Shown here one piece after another: positions 50,300 to 59,427 of a DNA stretch of 64,000 nt (its first letter is position 1; each line of letters opens with the position of its first letter). The position numbers were made by a program, and so were the translations under genes. Source of the DNA: Paenibacillus auburnensis (lineage in GTDB: Bacteria > Bacillota > Bacilli > Paenibacillales > Paenibacillaceae); NCBI RefSeq assembly GCF_927798115.1, contig NZ_CAKMMG010000001.1, positions 1,240,001 to 1,304,000 on the forward strand, written 5' to 3'. The notes beneath the pieces are model-generated. The model did not search any database. It was not told the DNA's origin and saw only the letters and a list, made by a program, of their open reading frames with translations.

Positions 50300-52372
50300 T
50301 TACTTCGCCTTACGCTTCAGCATCGCCAGGCCATTCACCGGCAATTCCAGCTCTGCCGGCACCTCGGCTCCGGATTCCAGATCGGTATAACCGCGTCCGT
50401 CCAGCTTGACCGTCTGTACATCACCGCTGAAATTCTGCACGAAAATATACTCATGCTCGCCGTCTGTGCGCAGCTGTGCGGTTACTCCCACAGGCAGATT
50501 AGACTCCAGGGTACGGGTGATTCCTGCCTTGGAAGTGATCGCCGCATACAGCTCCACGTAGAAAGCCAGATCTTTGACACGTGTAGCCAGATGGTACGCC
50601 TCACCTGCACCAAGCTTGTTCAGTGTCAGCGCCGGGCGGCCGGCATAGAAGTCGCTGCGGTAATGGCCAAGCGCCTCTGCGCCTTCCAAGTGAATCAGCT
50701 CAGCAATTTCATGCGCATCGTAGTCACCGGACAGATTCAGAACATTCCCGCTTTCCAGCACCAGTCCGTTGAGATCGCGGCTATGCAGCCCTTCGGTCTC
50801 TTCAGCCCAGATACCCAGCGTCTTGCGAAGCGGGCCAGGGAAGCCTCCAAGATGGCAAAGATCTGTCTCACCAACAACTCCTGACCAGTAGGTAGCCAGG
50901 AATGTACCGCCCTGCTCTACATATTGTTCAATCCGCTGCCCGTTCTCCTCACTGATTAGATACAGCATCGGTGCGATTACCAGCTTATAGCGGGACAGAT
51001 CATCCCCGGAGCCGATCATATCGACCGCAATGCCCTGCTCCCACAGCGCACGATAGTGCTGCAGTACAGTCTCTTCATATTTCAGGCCGGAATTGCGGAT
51101 ACCCTGGGCATCCTTGACCGCCCAGCGGTTATCCCAGTCATACAGGATGGCCGTCTCGGCAGGTGTCGAAGTGCCTACAACCTCGGTTAAGCCGGCCAGA
51201 ATTCGGCCTACTTCGGCCACATCCTTGAATACCCGGGTCTCGCCATGACCGCTGTGATCCAGTACAGCACCGTGGAACTTCTCACTGGAACCGCGGCTTT
51301 TACGCCACTGGAAGTACTGCACGGAATCCGAGCCATGCGCAATCGCCTGCAGGGATGACAACTTGTGCATACCCGGCCGCTTCAGTTTGCTGACCGACTG
51401 CCAGTTCGTCAGTGATGGAGTGCTCTCCATGAGCAGGAACGGCTTATGCTTGAAGCTGCGGAACAGATCATGGTGCATCGCTGTCCAGGCGGCCAGCCGG
51501 GCATCGTCGCCGTCCTCGGTGTAGCCCCAGTCCGGATAAGCATCCCAGGAGACCACATCCAGAATTTTGGCCAGCTCACGGTAATCAATACCGTCGATCA
51601 TGTGCATATTGGTAGTAACCGGTAGATCCGGGTTGTAATCCCGTACCGAAACAATTTCATGACGGCAGAAATCAATCGTCCGCTCGCTGACAAACCGGCG
51701 CCAGTCGAGGTTCAGGCCATGTACCTGAGTCTCACCGTGCGGAGCCGGGGAATCAATCTGCTCCCATGAAGTGTACGTATGACTCCAGAAGGTTGCCCAC
51801 CAGGCATGGTTAAGCTCATCGAGGCTGCCCTTATATTTGACCTTCAGCCATTCCCTGAACGCATTCTGGCAGAGATCACAGTGGCATTCGCCGCCGAACT
51901 CATTGGAAATATGCCAGCCGATGACCGCCGGATGATTCGCATAACGCTCCGCCAGCTTGGCGTTGATCAGCGCTGTCTTTTCCCGGTAGACCGGTGAAGT
52001 GTAGCAGTGGTTATGGCGGAAGCCGTGCAGATTGCGGACACGGTTCCGTTCAACACGCAGAACCTCAGGATATTTCTCTGACATCCAGGCCGGACGCGCG
52101 CCGCTTGGAGTCGCCAGGAAGGCGTAAATGCCGTTCTCTGCAAAGGAATTCAGTACATTATCCAGCCATTCAAATGTAAACACGCCTTCTTCAGGCTCCA
52201 GTGACACCCAGGAGAAAATACCAACGGACATCACATTGCAGCCTGCCAGCTTCATCAGCCTGATGTCCTCGCGGAGAACCTCCGGGTATCTTAGCCATTG
52301 CTCAGGATTATAGTCGGCTCCGTGCAGCATAACGGGAACCTTGCTGCTGAATGCAGGGGATTTTAGACTCAT
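50300..52372 (-). CDS. GH42 beta-galactosidase
   Basis: 690 aa, no signal peptide. TIM barrel starting at LHGADYNPEQWLRYPEVL. Acid/base E158 in WHISNEFGG and nucleophile E316 in LLMESTPSLTNW. A Cys cluster (HNHCYTS, ECHCDLC) is the usual GH42 zinc site. The family splits terminal beta-galactose from oligosaccharides, plant galactan products more than lactose. The ribosome site GAGAGG is 14 bp from the ATG, so the start is uncertain. Divergent from an AraC regulator. Confidence 0.92.
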   Translation of the reverse strand: MSLKSPAFSSKVPVMLHGADYNPEQWLRYPEVLREDIRLMKLAGCNVMSVGIFSWVSLEPEEGVFTFEWLDNVLNSFAENGIYAFLATPSGARPAWMSEKYPEVLRVERNRVRNLHGFRHNHCYTSPVYREKTALINAKLAERYANHPAVIGWHISNEFGGECHCDLCQNAFREWLKVKYKGSLDELNHAWWATFWSHTYTSWEQIDSPAPHGETQVHGLNLDWRRFVSERTIDFCRHEIVSVRDYNPDLPVTTNMHMIDGIDYRELAKILDVVSWDAYPDWGYTEDGDDARLAAWTAMHHDLFRSFKHKPFLLMESTPSLTNWQSVSKLKRPGMHKLSSLQAIAHGSDSVQYFQWRKSRGSSEKFHGAVLDHSGHGETRVFKDVAEVGRILAGLTEVVGTSTPAETAILYDWDNRWAVKDAQGIRNSGLKYEETVLQHYRALWEQGIAVDMIGSGDDLSRYKLVIAPMLYLISEENGQRIEQYVEQGGTFLATYWSGVVGETDLCHLGGFPGPLRKTLGIWAEETEGLHSRDLNGLVLESGNVLNLSGDYDAHEIAELIHLEGAEALGHYRSDFYAGRPALTLNKLGAGEAYHLATRVKDLAFYVELYAAITSKAGITRTLESNLPVGVTAQLRTDGEHEYIFVQNFSGDVQTVKLDGRGYTDLESGAEVPAELELPVNGLAMLKRKAK

Positions 52373-52498
52373 AATTATATATTCATCCTCTCATTATCTT
52401 CCATGTTAGGATGGGACTTTTCTCTGATTGATATCATTCAGAGGTCCTGTCCATTTCACGGATATTCATTTATACTATTTATAATATAGGATAAAGGT

Positions 52499-52514
52499 TT
52501 CCTAACTGTAGGAA
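52499..52514. promoter_or_regulatory. Palindrome between GH42 and AraC genes
   Basis: TTCCTAACTGTAGGAA is a 6+6-bp palindrome, 46 bp before the AraC-gene start and 127 bp from the beta-galactosidase start. It lies in the divergent control region and may bind the regulator. Confidence 0.4.
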
Positions 52515-52559
52515 TAATCCCGCGATTACATAGTACAAAATGAATATGAGGTGAAAATT

Positions 52560-53438
52560 ATGCTGCCTTTCTCCCTGGTGGAGCTGCCCCGCGATTCTGT
52601 TGAATTCCCGCTCTATCCCTACTCGGTCGGCCGCCACATCCAGTACCATCACGTCCGTCCTTCCGGTTTCCCTGTGCATCAGATTTTCCTGATCCGCAGC
52701 GGCAGCGGGCTGTTCCGCGACCTAACGGACGGCACCGAGACACTGCTGACTCCCGGCATGGTCTTTGCCTATCCGCCAGACCGGGGGCATGAATATTATC
52801 CGCTGTCCCACGAGCCTTGGATTGTCGGGTTTATCGGTTTACTGGGCAGCCAGTCCGAACCTGTGCTGGAGGGGCTGCGCCTGCTCCCCTCTGAGCCTTG
52901 TCTAACCGGGCGTTTCGAAGAATGCTGGGAGGCCATTGCGGAAATCTGGCATACCGTGGACAAGCATAATGCCGCGCGTCTGGATGAGCAGACCATGCAG
53001 GAGCTGTCTGTCACGCTGTACAGGCTGCTCTTAATGCTGCGGCGCAGTGAACCCGGCGCCAGTGATGCTAACCGTCCGGAGGCCGAAACGGTCCGTAACG
53101 AGGCACTGCAAAAGGCGGTCCGCCTGATCAACGAGCATTTTACCGAACCGCTCCTGATTGCCAATCTTGCTGCCGCCGTAGGTTACTCCGTGCAGCATTT
53201 CCAGCGCCTGTTCCTGCAGGAATACGGTGTCACTCCGCATAAATATCTGCAGAACCTGCGGCTGCAGCGTGCACTGCAAATGATTACCGAAAGCCCGGAA
53301 CGGCCGGTGCAGGATCTCGCGCTGAACGTCGGTATGGAGACCAATTATTTCATCCGCGTCTTCCGTAAGACTTACGGCTGTACGCCGGGGGTGATGCGCA
53401 GCCGTCTTGCCGGTGAACGGGACATCCCTCTGGGATAG
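52560..53438 (+). CDS. AraC-family regulator of the beta-galactosidase
   Basis: About 292 aa from the ATG at 52560, eight bases after GAGG; the GTG at 52551 overlaps that site. N-terminal AraC_binding cupin (VHQIFLIRSGSGLFRDLTDGTETLLTPGMVFAYPP) and two C-terminal helix-turn-helix motifs (LIANLAAAVGYSVQHFQRLFLQEYG and VQDLALNVGMETNYFIRVFRKTYG). Divergent from the GH42 gene, which it probably controls in response to a galactoside. Confidence 0.9.
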   Translation: MLPFSLVELPRDSVEFPLYPYSVGRHIQYHHVRPSGFPVHQIFLIRSGSGLFRDLTDGTETLLTPGMVFAYPPDRGHEYYPLSHEPWIVGFIGLLGSQSEPVLEGLRLLPSEPCLTGRFEECWEAIAEIWHTVDKHNAARLDEQTMQELSVTLYRLLLMLRRSEPGASDANRPEAETVRNEALQKAVRLINEHFTEPLLIANLAAAVGYSVQHFQRLFLQEYGVTPHKYLQNLRLQRALQMITESPERPVQDLALNVGMETNYFIRVFRKTYGCTPGVMRSRLAGERDIPLG

Positions 53439-53568
53439 GCTCATACAGCCCGCCTCAACAATGAACAGGCTCCTCCCTTATTTAGAGCCCCACTCTTCCA
53501 TTATGAAGAACAGGGTGCTGTTTATATTTCGCAATGATGCGACTGAAGCGACATTTGTAGTACTTTTA

Positions 53569-53856
53569 TCAGATTTCGCAGCAGACAGACGCCTGTGTTT
53601 CCAGCACCGTACCAATCCGCATAGCGACATCCTGATGGGCCGGGTGTATAAGGTATTCATCCATGTCTGCTAAGGAAGCAAACTTTGTGATCAGGATCAA
53701 ATCGTATGCTGAGGGGCCAGGGCGAACGTTAGCTTTAGCCTGAACATCGAGAAGAACATCTATTTTCCCTCTCATGCCCAGCAGAACGGTTTGAATTTGC
53801 TCGATATGCTCCGGTCTATCGTCCTTCAGCTTCAACAACAAATGATTTACTATCAT
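53569..53856 (-). CDS. Dabb (stress-responsive alpha/beta-barrel) protein
   Basis: About 95 aa from the ATG at 53856 (GAGG about 11 bp upstream; a GTG at 53868 is also in frame). MIVNHLLLKLKDDRPEHIEQIQTVLLGM and YDLILITKFASLADMDEYLIHPAHQ are the Dabb pattern of a ferredoxin-like dimer. Last gene of the YafY-SDR-SnoaL-Dabb set. Biochemical role unknown. Confidence 0.83.
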   Translation of the reverse strand: MIVNHLLLKLKDDRPEHIEQIQTVLLGMRGKIDVLLDVQAKANVRPGPSAYDLILITKFASLADMDEYLIHPAHQDVAMRIGTVLETQASVCCEI

Positions 53857-53891
53857 TTTTAGGTTCACCTCGTTCCGTATTTGTTCACTTG

Positions 53892-54248
53892 TTACAATCC
53901 TTTAGATAACCTTATCGTAAGCTGCTTGATCTTATGGTTCTCAATCTGAAAATAGAAATCCAAATTTAGAGGGTCCGGGAGGCCGGTTTTGTCGAAGTCC
54001 CCGTCAACCTTAAAAACCACTATGACTTCTTCCTCATGCTGTTTAACCTGCTTGGGTTCAAGCGTTATGTTAGCAGCAAAGTGATGATCAGCACTCCATT
54101 TTTTTATAGCAGTTTTGCCACCCCACTCTTTGCCTTCATCGAACACAAGTGCATCCTCCGAAAAGCAGTCGATATAAGCATCCGGATCGGGTTTATTGGC
54201 AGCGGCTATAAAATCTTGTATTACTTGTGGAAGCAAACTAGTATCCAT
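53892..54248 (-). CDS. SnoaL/NTF2-like protein
   Basis: About 118 aa from the ATG at 54248, eight bases after AAAGGAG; the reading to 54269 precedes that site. NTF2-like fold: PQVIQDFIAAANKPDPDAYIDCFSEDALVFDEGKEWGGKTAIKKW. Such proteins often act as small isomerases or binding proteins beside SDR enzymes. The SDR gene lies 24 bp upstream. Confidence 0.83.
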   Translation of the reverse strand: MDTSLLPQVIQDFIAAANKPDPDAYIDCFSEDALVFDEGKEWGGKTAIKKWSADHHFAANITLEPKQVKQHEEEVIVVFKVDGDFDKTGLPDPLNLDFYFQIENHKIKQLTIRLSKGL

Positions 54249-54272
54249 TAGATCAACTCCTTTATACACCCG

Positions 54273-55073
54273 TTACACAGTGCGGATGGTTCCGCCGTCT
54301 ATGACATACTCACAACCTGTAATATAAGAGGCTCTGTCTGAGGCAAGGAAGGCCGCAAGCTCGGCAACCTCCTCAGGTTTGGCCGGACGGCCGAGAGGAA
54401 TGCCACCTAACTCGTCCATTAACTGCTGGCGGGCAGCTGTATAGTCCGTTCCGGCTTGTTCAGCCATTCTCCCGATTAAGCGTTCCGCTGCTTCCGTTTC
54501 GGTAAATCCCGGCGCCAGTGCGTTGATTCTAATCCCCATAGGGCCGAACTGGGTCGCCAGGTTTTTACTGTAGTTAACCAGCGCAGCTTTGGCAGCCGAA
54601 TAAGGCATAGTCATGGTGCCGGGAAGCCTACTTTGAATAGAGGAGACATGGACAATTACCCCACTTTGCTGTTCGGCCATGTAGGGTAAAAACCCGCGAT
54701 CGAGCCCGACGGAAGAGAACAGGTTCGCATTGAACGTCGTTTGCCAATCTTCATCTGTTTGTGTCAAAGCTCCTGCTGTACTTGTGGAGGAACCGCCTAC
54801 ATTGTTAATTAAAATATCCAGACCGCCAAATTTCCGGATTGTTTCCTGAACAATATGATCCACGCCTTCCGGAAGGCTCACATCGGCCTGAATGAACCCT
54901 ACTCCCTCAGGTAATGACTCAGGTATAGATCTTGCCGTAGCTACAACCTCAGCTCCCGCTGCATGCAGACGCTTTACGATCGCGAGGCCAATTCCCCGGG
55001 TTCCGCCGGTCACAAGTACTCTTTTTCCAGTAAATTCTTTACTCCCATTGAGTAAGTACGGGCTGTTATTCAT
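54273..55073 (-). CDS. Short-chain dehydrogenase/reductase
   Basis: About 266 aa from the ATG at 55073 (AAGGAGG 12 bp upstream); the ORF reading to 55124 is not family-like. VLVTGGTRGIGLAIVKRLH NAD(P) site, NNVGG, catalytic VSSIQSRLPGTMTMPYSAAK. An AfaE/7-alpha-HSDH-like classical SDR. First enzyme gene after the YafY regulator and probably co-transcribed with the SnoaL and Dabb genes. Confidence 0.9.
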   Translation of the reverse strand: MNNSPYLLNGSKEFTGKRVLVTGGTRGIGLAIVKRLHAAGAEVVATARSIPESLPEGVGFIQADVSLPEGVDHIVQETIRKFGGLDILINNVGGSSTSTAGALTQTDEDWQTTFNANLFSSVGLDRGFLPYMAEQQSGVIVHVSSIQSRLPGTMTMPYSAAKAALVNYSKNLATQFGPMGIRINALAPGFTETEAAERLIGRMAEQAGTDYTAARQQLMDELGGIPLGRPAKPEEVAELAAFLASDRASYITGCEYVIDGGTIRTV

Positions 55074-55149
55074 CGTTTGTTGAATCCTCCTTGTATGTTT
55101 TGAATACAAGGCTAGTGTAATCAACAGAACCTGACAGCTGCGCGTCCAG

Positions 55150-56091
55150 TTATGATAAATATTTTTCGGCCATTTTGGCCGTGCGGGTTTTCATCTCCAG
55201 CCTGACAGATGCCGGCTCCATAACTTCCAGTAAATCTCCATAGGAAAGAAGATATTGAATAAGCCATTCTCCGGAGGGCATATCTGAAGTGACCCGGAAT
55301 GATCCGTCTTCCTGTTTCAAAATGTCCTCTTGCTTAAACTCATCCACGATGCGATAGGCTCCCGCTGGTTCTATTTTTAATACCAGAGGGATTCTCGGCT
55401 TTTCATTAACACTAATAATTTCTTCACGGGAATTCCCGGCAGACTCCATCCTCTCCTGCTCCTGCAAAAGCTCTGAGAGTTCAACCCCGTTCCCATCTGA
55501 AAGCCCTACATTCGACATTCTGGTAATCTTAAAGGTTCTTAGCGCAACTTTATCAAAACAATAGGCTTCGACATACCAGGCTCTATTCTTAAATAGCAGT
55601 TTCACTGGTGCAGCTCTGCGGCTTTTTTGTTCCCCGGCCGCGCTCAAGTAGGTAAACAAAATCACTTTATGCTCCAAAATGGCCTGTTTTAGTAATGTAT
55701 ACAGCTCTTTTTGCTTTCGCCCGCTTCCCCATGGGGAGAAATCGACTTCAATCCAGTTTGTACTATTTTTCCTGAACAAGCTGCTTAACTTTGAGAAGAC
55801 CTCGTCGGAATCAGGCAATCGGGCTACAGCCAAGCTTTGCAGGGCAAAAAGGATCTCATCCTGCTCCTTGTCAGTAAGCAAGGATTTGTTCAGGACAAAC
55901 CTGTCGGATAGGAAAATACCGCCGCCTTTTCCTTGGCTGGTATAGACCGGAATTCCAGCCTGGTTCAAGGCTTCAACGTCCCTATAGACCGTTCGGACTG
56001 ACACCTCGAACCGTTCAGCCAGCTCTGGTGCCGTAACAGTCCCCTTTTCCAATAAAATGTAAGTCATTTGAAGTAATCTGCTAATTTGCAT
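55150..56091 (-). CDS. YafY-type HTH-WYL transcriptional regulator
   Basis: 313 aa, AGAGGTG upstream. N-terminal HTH_11 (RLLQMTYILLEKGTVTAPELAERFEVSVRTVYRDVEALNQAG), a WYL-like middle (WYVEAYCFDKVALRTFKITRM) and a C-terminal WCX extension (DEFKQEDILKQEDGSFRVTSDMP...WLIQYLLSYGDLLEVMEP). 76 bp upstream of the SDR set on the same strand; probably regulates it. Confidence 0.9.
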   Translation of the reverse strand: MQISRLLQMTYILLEKGTVTAPELAERFEVSVRTVYRDVEALNQAGIPVYTSQGKGGGIFLSDRFVLNKSLLTDKEQDEILFALQSLAVARLPDSDEVFSKLSSLFRKNSTNWIEVDFSPWGSGRKQKELYTLLKQAILEHKVILFTYLSAAGEQKSRRAAPVKLLFKNRAWYVEAYCFDKVALRTFKITRMSNVGLSDGNGVELSELLQEQERMESAGNSREEIISVNEKPRIPLVLKIEPAGAYRIVDEFKQEDILKQEDGSFRVTSDMPSGEWLIQYLLSYGDLLEVMEPASVRLEMKTRTAKMAEKYLS

Positions 56092-56117
56092 TCGTTCACC
56101 TCTTGGTTAGTATAAAC

Positions 56118-56149
56118 AAAAAAACTTAACAAGTTTATGTCAAGTTAAG
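56118..56149 (-). terminator. Terminator of the TetR-SMR operon
   Basis: CTTAAC and GTTAAG form a 6-bp stem with a 13-base loop, followed on the minus strand by seven Ts. It lies 46 bp after the second SMR gene. Confidence 0.65.
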
Positions 56150-56194
56150 ATTAAGGAGCATTTTACCATAATGCAGAAACTTATGATTTAAATT

Positions 56195-56542
56195 TCACAG
56201 CTGCCCCTGCGGAGCTTTTTCCGGATGTTTAGATGAGTTAAGCAGTACCACGCCGCCGATAATCGCAGCAATGGCGATGAAAGACACGAATGTAAAATGA
56301 TCGCCCCACACCATCACACCGAGCAAGGCTGTCACTGCCGTCCCGACACCCGACCATACCGCATAAGCAAAGCTTAACGGAATGACCCGCAAACTCATGG
56401 ACAAGCTGAAAAAGGACAGCCCCATCCCCACGACTACCCCCAGGCCGGGCAGCAGATTCGTGAAGCCGTCGGATAATTTAAGCATCGTTGTTCCGAATAT
56501 TTCAAAGCAGATGGCCATAGCCAGGTATATGTAACTTTTCAA
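56195..56542 (-). CDS. SMR-family small multidrug transporter, second subunit
   Basis: About 115 aa from the TTG at 56542 (GGGG six bases upstream). This start puts the essential substrate Glu at position 14 (KSYIYLAMAICFE), as in EmrE. Four membrane helices. Paired with the gene just upstream, as in EbrAB/YkkCD, so probably an antiparallel heterodimeric proton-coupled exporter of cationic compounds. The reading to 56578 starts at a TTG overlapping the previous stop. Confidence 0.88.
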   Translation of the reverse strand: MKSYIYLAMAICFEIFGTTMLKLSDGFTNLLPGLGVVVGMGLSFFSLSMSLRVIPLSFAYAVWSGVGTAVTALLGVMVWGDHFTFVSFIAIAAIIGGVVLLNSSKHPEKAPQGQL

Positions 56543-56574
56543 TTGAATCCCCATCCTCTTCTTTGCCCGTAAAA

Positions 56575-56904
56575 TCAATGCGCCCCGCCGGTAGCAAGCT
56601 TCAGTGTAATGACGCCGCCGATGATGAGCAGCAGTCCCAGTATTTTTTTTGTATTTAACCGTTCTTTATAAAAGAAAACCCCCACCATGGCTGTTAACGC
56701 CGTACCCGCTCCGGACCAGATTGCATAAGCACTACCGAGGGAAATTGATTGCAGTGCCAGAGACAGAAAATAAAAAGCCGAGCCCAAACCCAATATTACA
56801 CCAATCGAGGGATAGAGCCGTTTGAAACCGTCGGATAATTTGAGCAGCGAGCTACCGCAGACCTCAGACACAATGGCAAACGCCAGTAACACAAAGGGGT
56901 TCAC
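56575..56904 (-). CDS. SMR-family small multidrug transporter, first subunit
   Basis: 109 aa, GTG start nine bases after AGGAGG. NPFVLLAFAIVSEVCGSSLLKLSDGFKRLYP has the catalytic Glu at position 14; four membrane helices with AYAIWSGAGTALTAMVG. Co-encoded with the second SMR subunit and the TetR regulator 14 bp upstream. Substrate class is inferred from the family. Confidence 0.9.
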   Translation of the reverse strand: MNPFVLLAFAIVSEVCGSSLLKLSDGFKRLYPSIGVILGLGSAFYFLSLALQSISLGSAYAIWSGAGTALTAMVGVFFYKERLNTKKILGLLLIIGGVITLKLATGGAH

Positions 56905-56917
56905 AAGACTCTTCCTC

Positions 56918-57451
56918 CTAATTCGTCATTTCCAGCAGTTCCTGAATGACTTTTTCGCGCAGCTCTGCGTCCAGATTCCCCAATGAGAACATTTCGGAGA
57001 ACCAGAGGCCGTCAGCAGCCAATCTTATAATGGTGGACCGCACAGGGTCGATCCCGTCGTTCTCGATGTCCTTTTGCCACAGCGTATATTGTTCCTGCAG
57101 TTTTCCGAGCAGTTCCGGCTTGCTGAAAAGCGCCGCGGTAAGCGCTGTGCTGATTCCATTCACATCCTTAATATCACAGGCCACCGATTCTGTGTAAGCT
57201 CTGCTCCACTTGCCTTGTTCAGTTACTGAAACTGCAGCCCGATCCTGGACATCGGTGACAAAGCCGCATGTCAGGTCTTCGACCAGACCCTGAATCAGGG
57301 CATTTTTATTTGGAAAATGGTGCAGCAGTCCGCCCTTGCTAACGCCTGCCTCCCTGGCCACTGCTTCGAGTGTAAGCCTCTCTACACCCTGATTCCTGAT
57401 CACGAAGGAGGCGGCAGTTAAAATAACCGTCCGCTTCGAATTAATGTTCAT
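56918..57451 (-). CDS. TetR-family repressor of the SMR pair
   Basis: About 177 aa from the ATG at 57451, eight bases after GGAGG. TetR helix-turn-helix ILTAASFVIRNQGVERLTLEAVAREAGVSKGGLLHHFPNKNALI and a C-terminal ligand-binding helical domain of the TetR_C_6-like type. It heads the SMR operon and very likely binds the palindrome in its own promoter (57476-57489). Confidence 0.92.
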   Translation of the reverse strand: MNINSKRTVILTAASFVIRNQGVERLTLEAVAREAGVSKGGLLHHFPNKNALIQGLVEDLTCGFVTDVQDRAAVSVTEQGKWSRAYTESVACDIKDVNGISTALTAALFSKPELLGKLQEQYTLWQKDIENDGIDPVRSTIIRLAADGLWFSEMFSLGNLDAELREKVIQELLEMTN

Positions 57452-57470
57452 ATGGTTCACCTCCGGATTT

Positions 57471-57500
57471 ACTATACCGTCCGGACGGTTTTTATGTCAA
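57471..57500 (-). promoter_or_regulatory. Promoter with TetR operator for the SMR operon
   Basis: On the minus strand TTGACA (57500-57495), 18 bp, TATAGT (57476-57471). The spacer holds the perfect palindrome ACCGTCCGGACGGT (57476-57489). This is a textbook TetR operator-promoter overlap; repression and derepression by an SMR substrate are inferred. Confidence 0.85.
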
Positions 57501-57617
57501 ATGAATTGCGCAATTACTGAAAAAGCCCTAGGTTATGGTGGATAATCTTCCTTTTGAGTGCCGGAGATGCGCTTTATTTGCTGAAAATTCTTTTTGTGGC
57601 AGTTTTTCGGAACATCA

Positions 57618-57659
57618 AAAAGACTGCACGCAGTAAATATTTACTGTGTACAGTCTTTT
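57618..57659. terminator. Long hairpin terminator after the ABC exporter genes
   Basis: AAAAGACTG and CAGTCTTTT enclose an inner CAGTAAA/TTTACTG stem, giving a nearly continuous 42-base hairpin. A/T flanks serve both strands. Confidence 0.85.
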
Positions 57660-57687
57660 CGAATAATTAACTTAACGGCTACTATCG

Positions 57688-59427
57688 TTACACCGCCGCA
57701 AACTGGCTGTTATACAGCTTGGCATAGTGTCCACCGCTGGCGAGCAGCCATTCATGCGTCCCGCTCTCGACAATATCCCCGTCCTTCATATACAGGATAA
57801 TATCCGCCTCGCGGATCGTAGACAGCCGGTGGGCAATAACGAAGCTGGTCCGGCCGGAGATCATCTTAAGAAAAGCCTTCTGGATGCGGATTTCGGTCAG
57901 CGTATCAATGCTGCTGGTCGCTTCATCCAGAATCAGCATCGGCGGGTCAACCAGCATAACACGGGCGATGGTGAGAAGCTGTTTCTGCCCCTGCGACAGA
58001 TTGTCGCCGGAGCCGCTGATCTTCGTAGCGTAGCCTTCAGGCAGCCGCTTAATGAAGCTGTGCGCATTTGCCGCTTTAGCGGCAGCGATCACCTCGTCCT
58101 CTGTAGCCTCCGGCTTGCCGTAAGCGATATTATCACGGATCGAACCTCCGAACAGCCATGTATCCTGCAGCACCATCCCGAAATTCTGCCGGAGACTGTC
58201 ACGGGTAATCGTTCGGATATCTACGCCGTCAATCCGGATGCTTCCGCTATCCACATCATAGAAGCGCATCAGCAGGTTGACGAGCGTTGTCTTCCCTGCC
58301 CCCGTCTGCCCGACAATCGCCACCCGTGTTCCCGGCTTCACTTCCAGGCTGAAACTGCGGATCAGCGGCCGTTCCGGTGTATAGGCAAAGCTGACCTTAT
58401 CGAAGGTAATCGTCCCTTGGCTGATACCAAGGACATGAGCGTCTGGAGCATCCGGAGTTTCCGGCGCCAGGTCCAGAATCCTGAAGATCCGCTGAGCTGA
58501 CGCCGTAGCCGATTGGAGCTGGGTAATAACGCCGGTAATCTCATTGAACGGCTTCGCGAACAGGTTCGAGTAGATCAAAAAGCTCGACAGATCCCCCACC
58601 GTAAAGTGTCCGCCGATAACCAATGCACTGCCGATCATGGCAATGACTGAAAAAGTAATATTGTTGACCAGCCGGGTTGTCGGGTTGGCCAGCGAGCCAT
58701 AGAACTGCGATTTGACGCCGGTCTGGTATAGTTCGTTGTTGCGTTCCGAGAACCGCGCGAACGAGCGGTCCTCATAATGGTAAGCCTGCACCACTTTTTG
58801 CCCGCCGACGATTTCTTCAACATAGCCGTTCAGACCGCCGAGGATTTTGGCCTGCTCACGGAACAGACGCTGAGAGCGTGTGGTGATGAAGCGAGCGACA
58901 AAATAAGTCGCGGGTGCAGACAACAGCACCACCACCGTCATGACCGGACTGATATAGAGCATCAGCCCAATCGCTCCGGCGATGGTGACAATTCCGGTCA
59001 GCAGTGTGGAGAAGCCCTGCAGCAGGCCATCAGAAACGGCATCCATATCATTGACAAAACGGCTGATGCTGTCTCCCTGCGGATGATTGTCATGGAATTT
59101 TAGCGGAAGTGTATCCAGCTTATCGAATAATTCGCGGCGCAGATCATAGACCGTTTTATACGCTATTTTGTTAGTGTAATAGGTGAGCAGCCAGCCAAAG
59201 AAGCTGCCGACAATATATACCGCAGCCAATAGCAGCAGCAGGCGGAGGATGGCCGGAAAATCCACATTGTCCGGACCGATCATCTGATCGACCGCCCGGC
59301 CGATCAGGAGCGGGCCGATGAGGCTGGCAATCACACTCAATATGGCGCAGATTACCGCTGAGGTGGCGATCCCCCGGTAATGTCGCGTATAATTCAACAG
59401 TCTCTTCCATGTATCCGTAGTGTTCAT
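57688..59427 (-). CDS. ABC exporter half-transporter, YfiC-like (catalytic NBD)
   Basis: 579 aa. N-terminal six-helix exporter domain and C-terminal ATPase: Walker A GQTGAGKTT, signature LSQGQ, Walker B MLILDEATSS with the catalytic Glu, and H-loop AHRLS. It forms a heterodimer with the half-transporter encoded upstream, whose Walker B Glu is replaced by Asp. ATGA overlap couples them. Closest to B. subtilis YfiB/YfiC, of multidrug or lipid-export type. Confidence 0.9.
   Translation of the reverse strand: MNTTDTWKRLLNYTRHYRGIATSAVICAILSVIASLIGPLLIGRAVDQMIGPDNVDFPAILRLLLLLAAVYIVGSFFGWLLTYYTNKIAYKTVYDLRRELFDKLDTLPLKFHDNHPQGDSISRFVNDMDAVSDGLLQGFSTLLTGIVTIAGAIGLMLYISPVMTVVVLLSAPATYFVARFITTRSQRLFREQAKILGGLNGYVEEIVGGQKVVQAYHYEDRSFARFSERNNELYQTGVKSQFYGSLANPTTRLVNNITFSVIAMIGSALVIGGHFTVGDLSSFLIYSNLFAKPFNEITGVITQLQSATASAQRIFRILDLAPETPDAPDAHVLGISQGTITFDKVSFAYTPERPLIRSFSLEVKPGTRVAIVGQTGAGKTTLVNLLMRFYDVDSGSIRIDGVDIRTITRDSLRQNFGMVLQDTWLFGGSIRDNIAYGKPEATEDEVIAAAKAANAHSFIKRLPEGYATKISGSGDNLSQGQKQLLTIARVMLVDPPMLILDEATSSIDTLTEIRIQKAFLKMISGRTSFVIAHRLSTIREADIILYMKDGDIVESGTHEWLLASGGHYAKLYNSQFAAV

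Noticed and set aside
53407-53673. Plus-strand ORF of 88 aa after the AraC gene
   Set aside because: Overlaps the end of the AraC gene and the Dabb gene on the other strand; no own signals.
57727-58500. 257-codon plus-strand ORF
   Set aside because: Antisense shadow of the ABC exporter ATPase domain.
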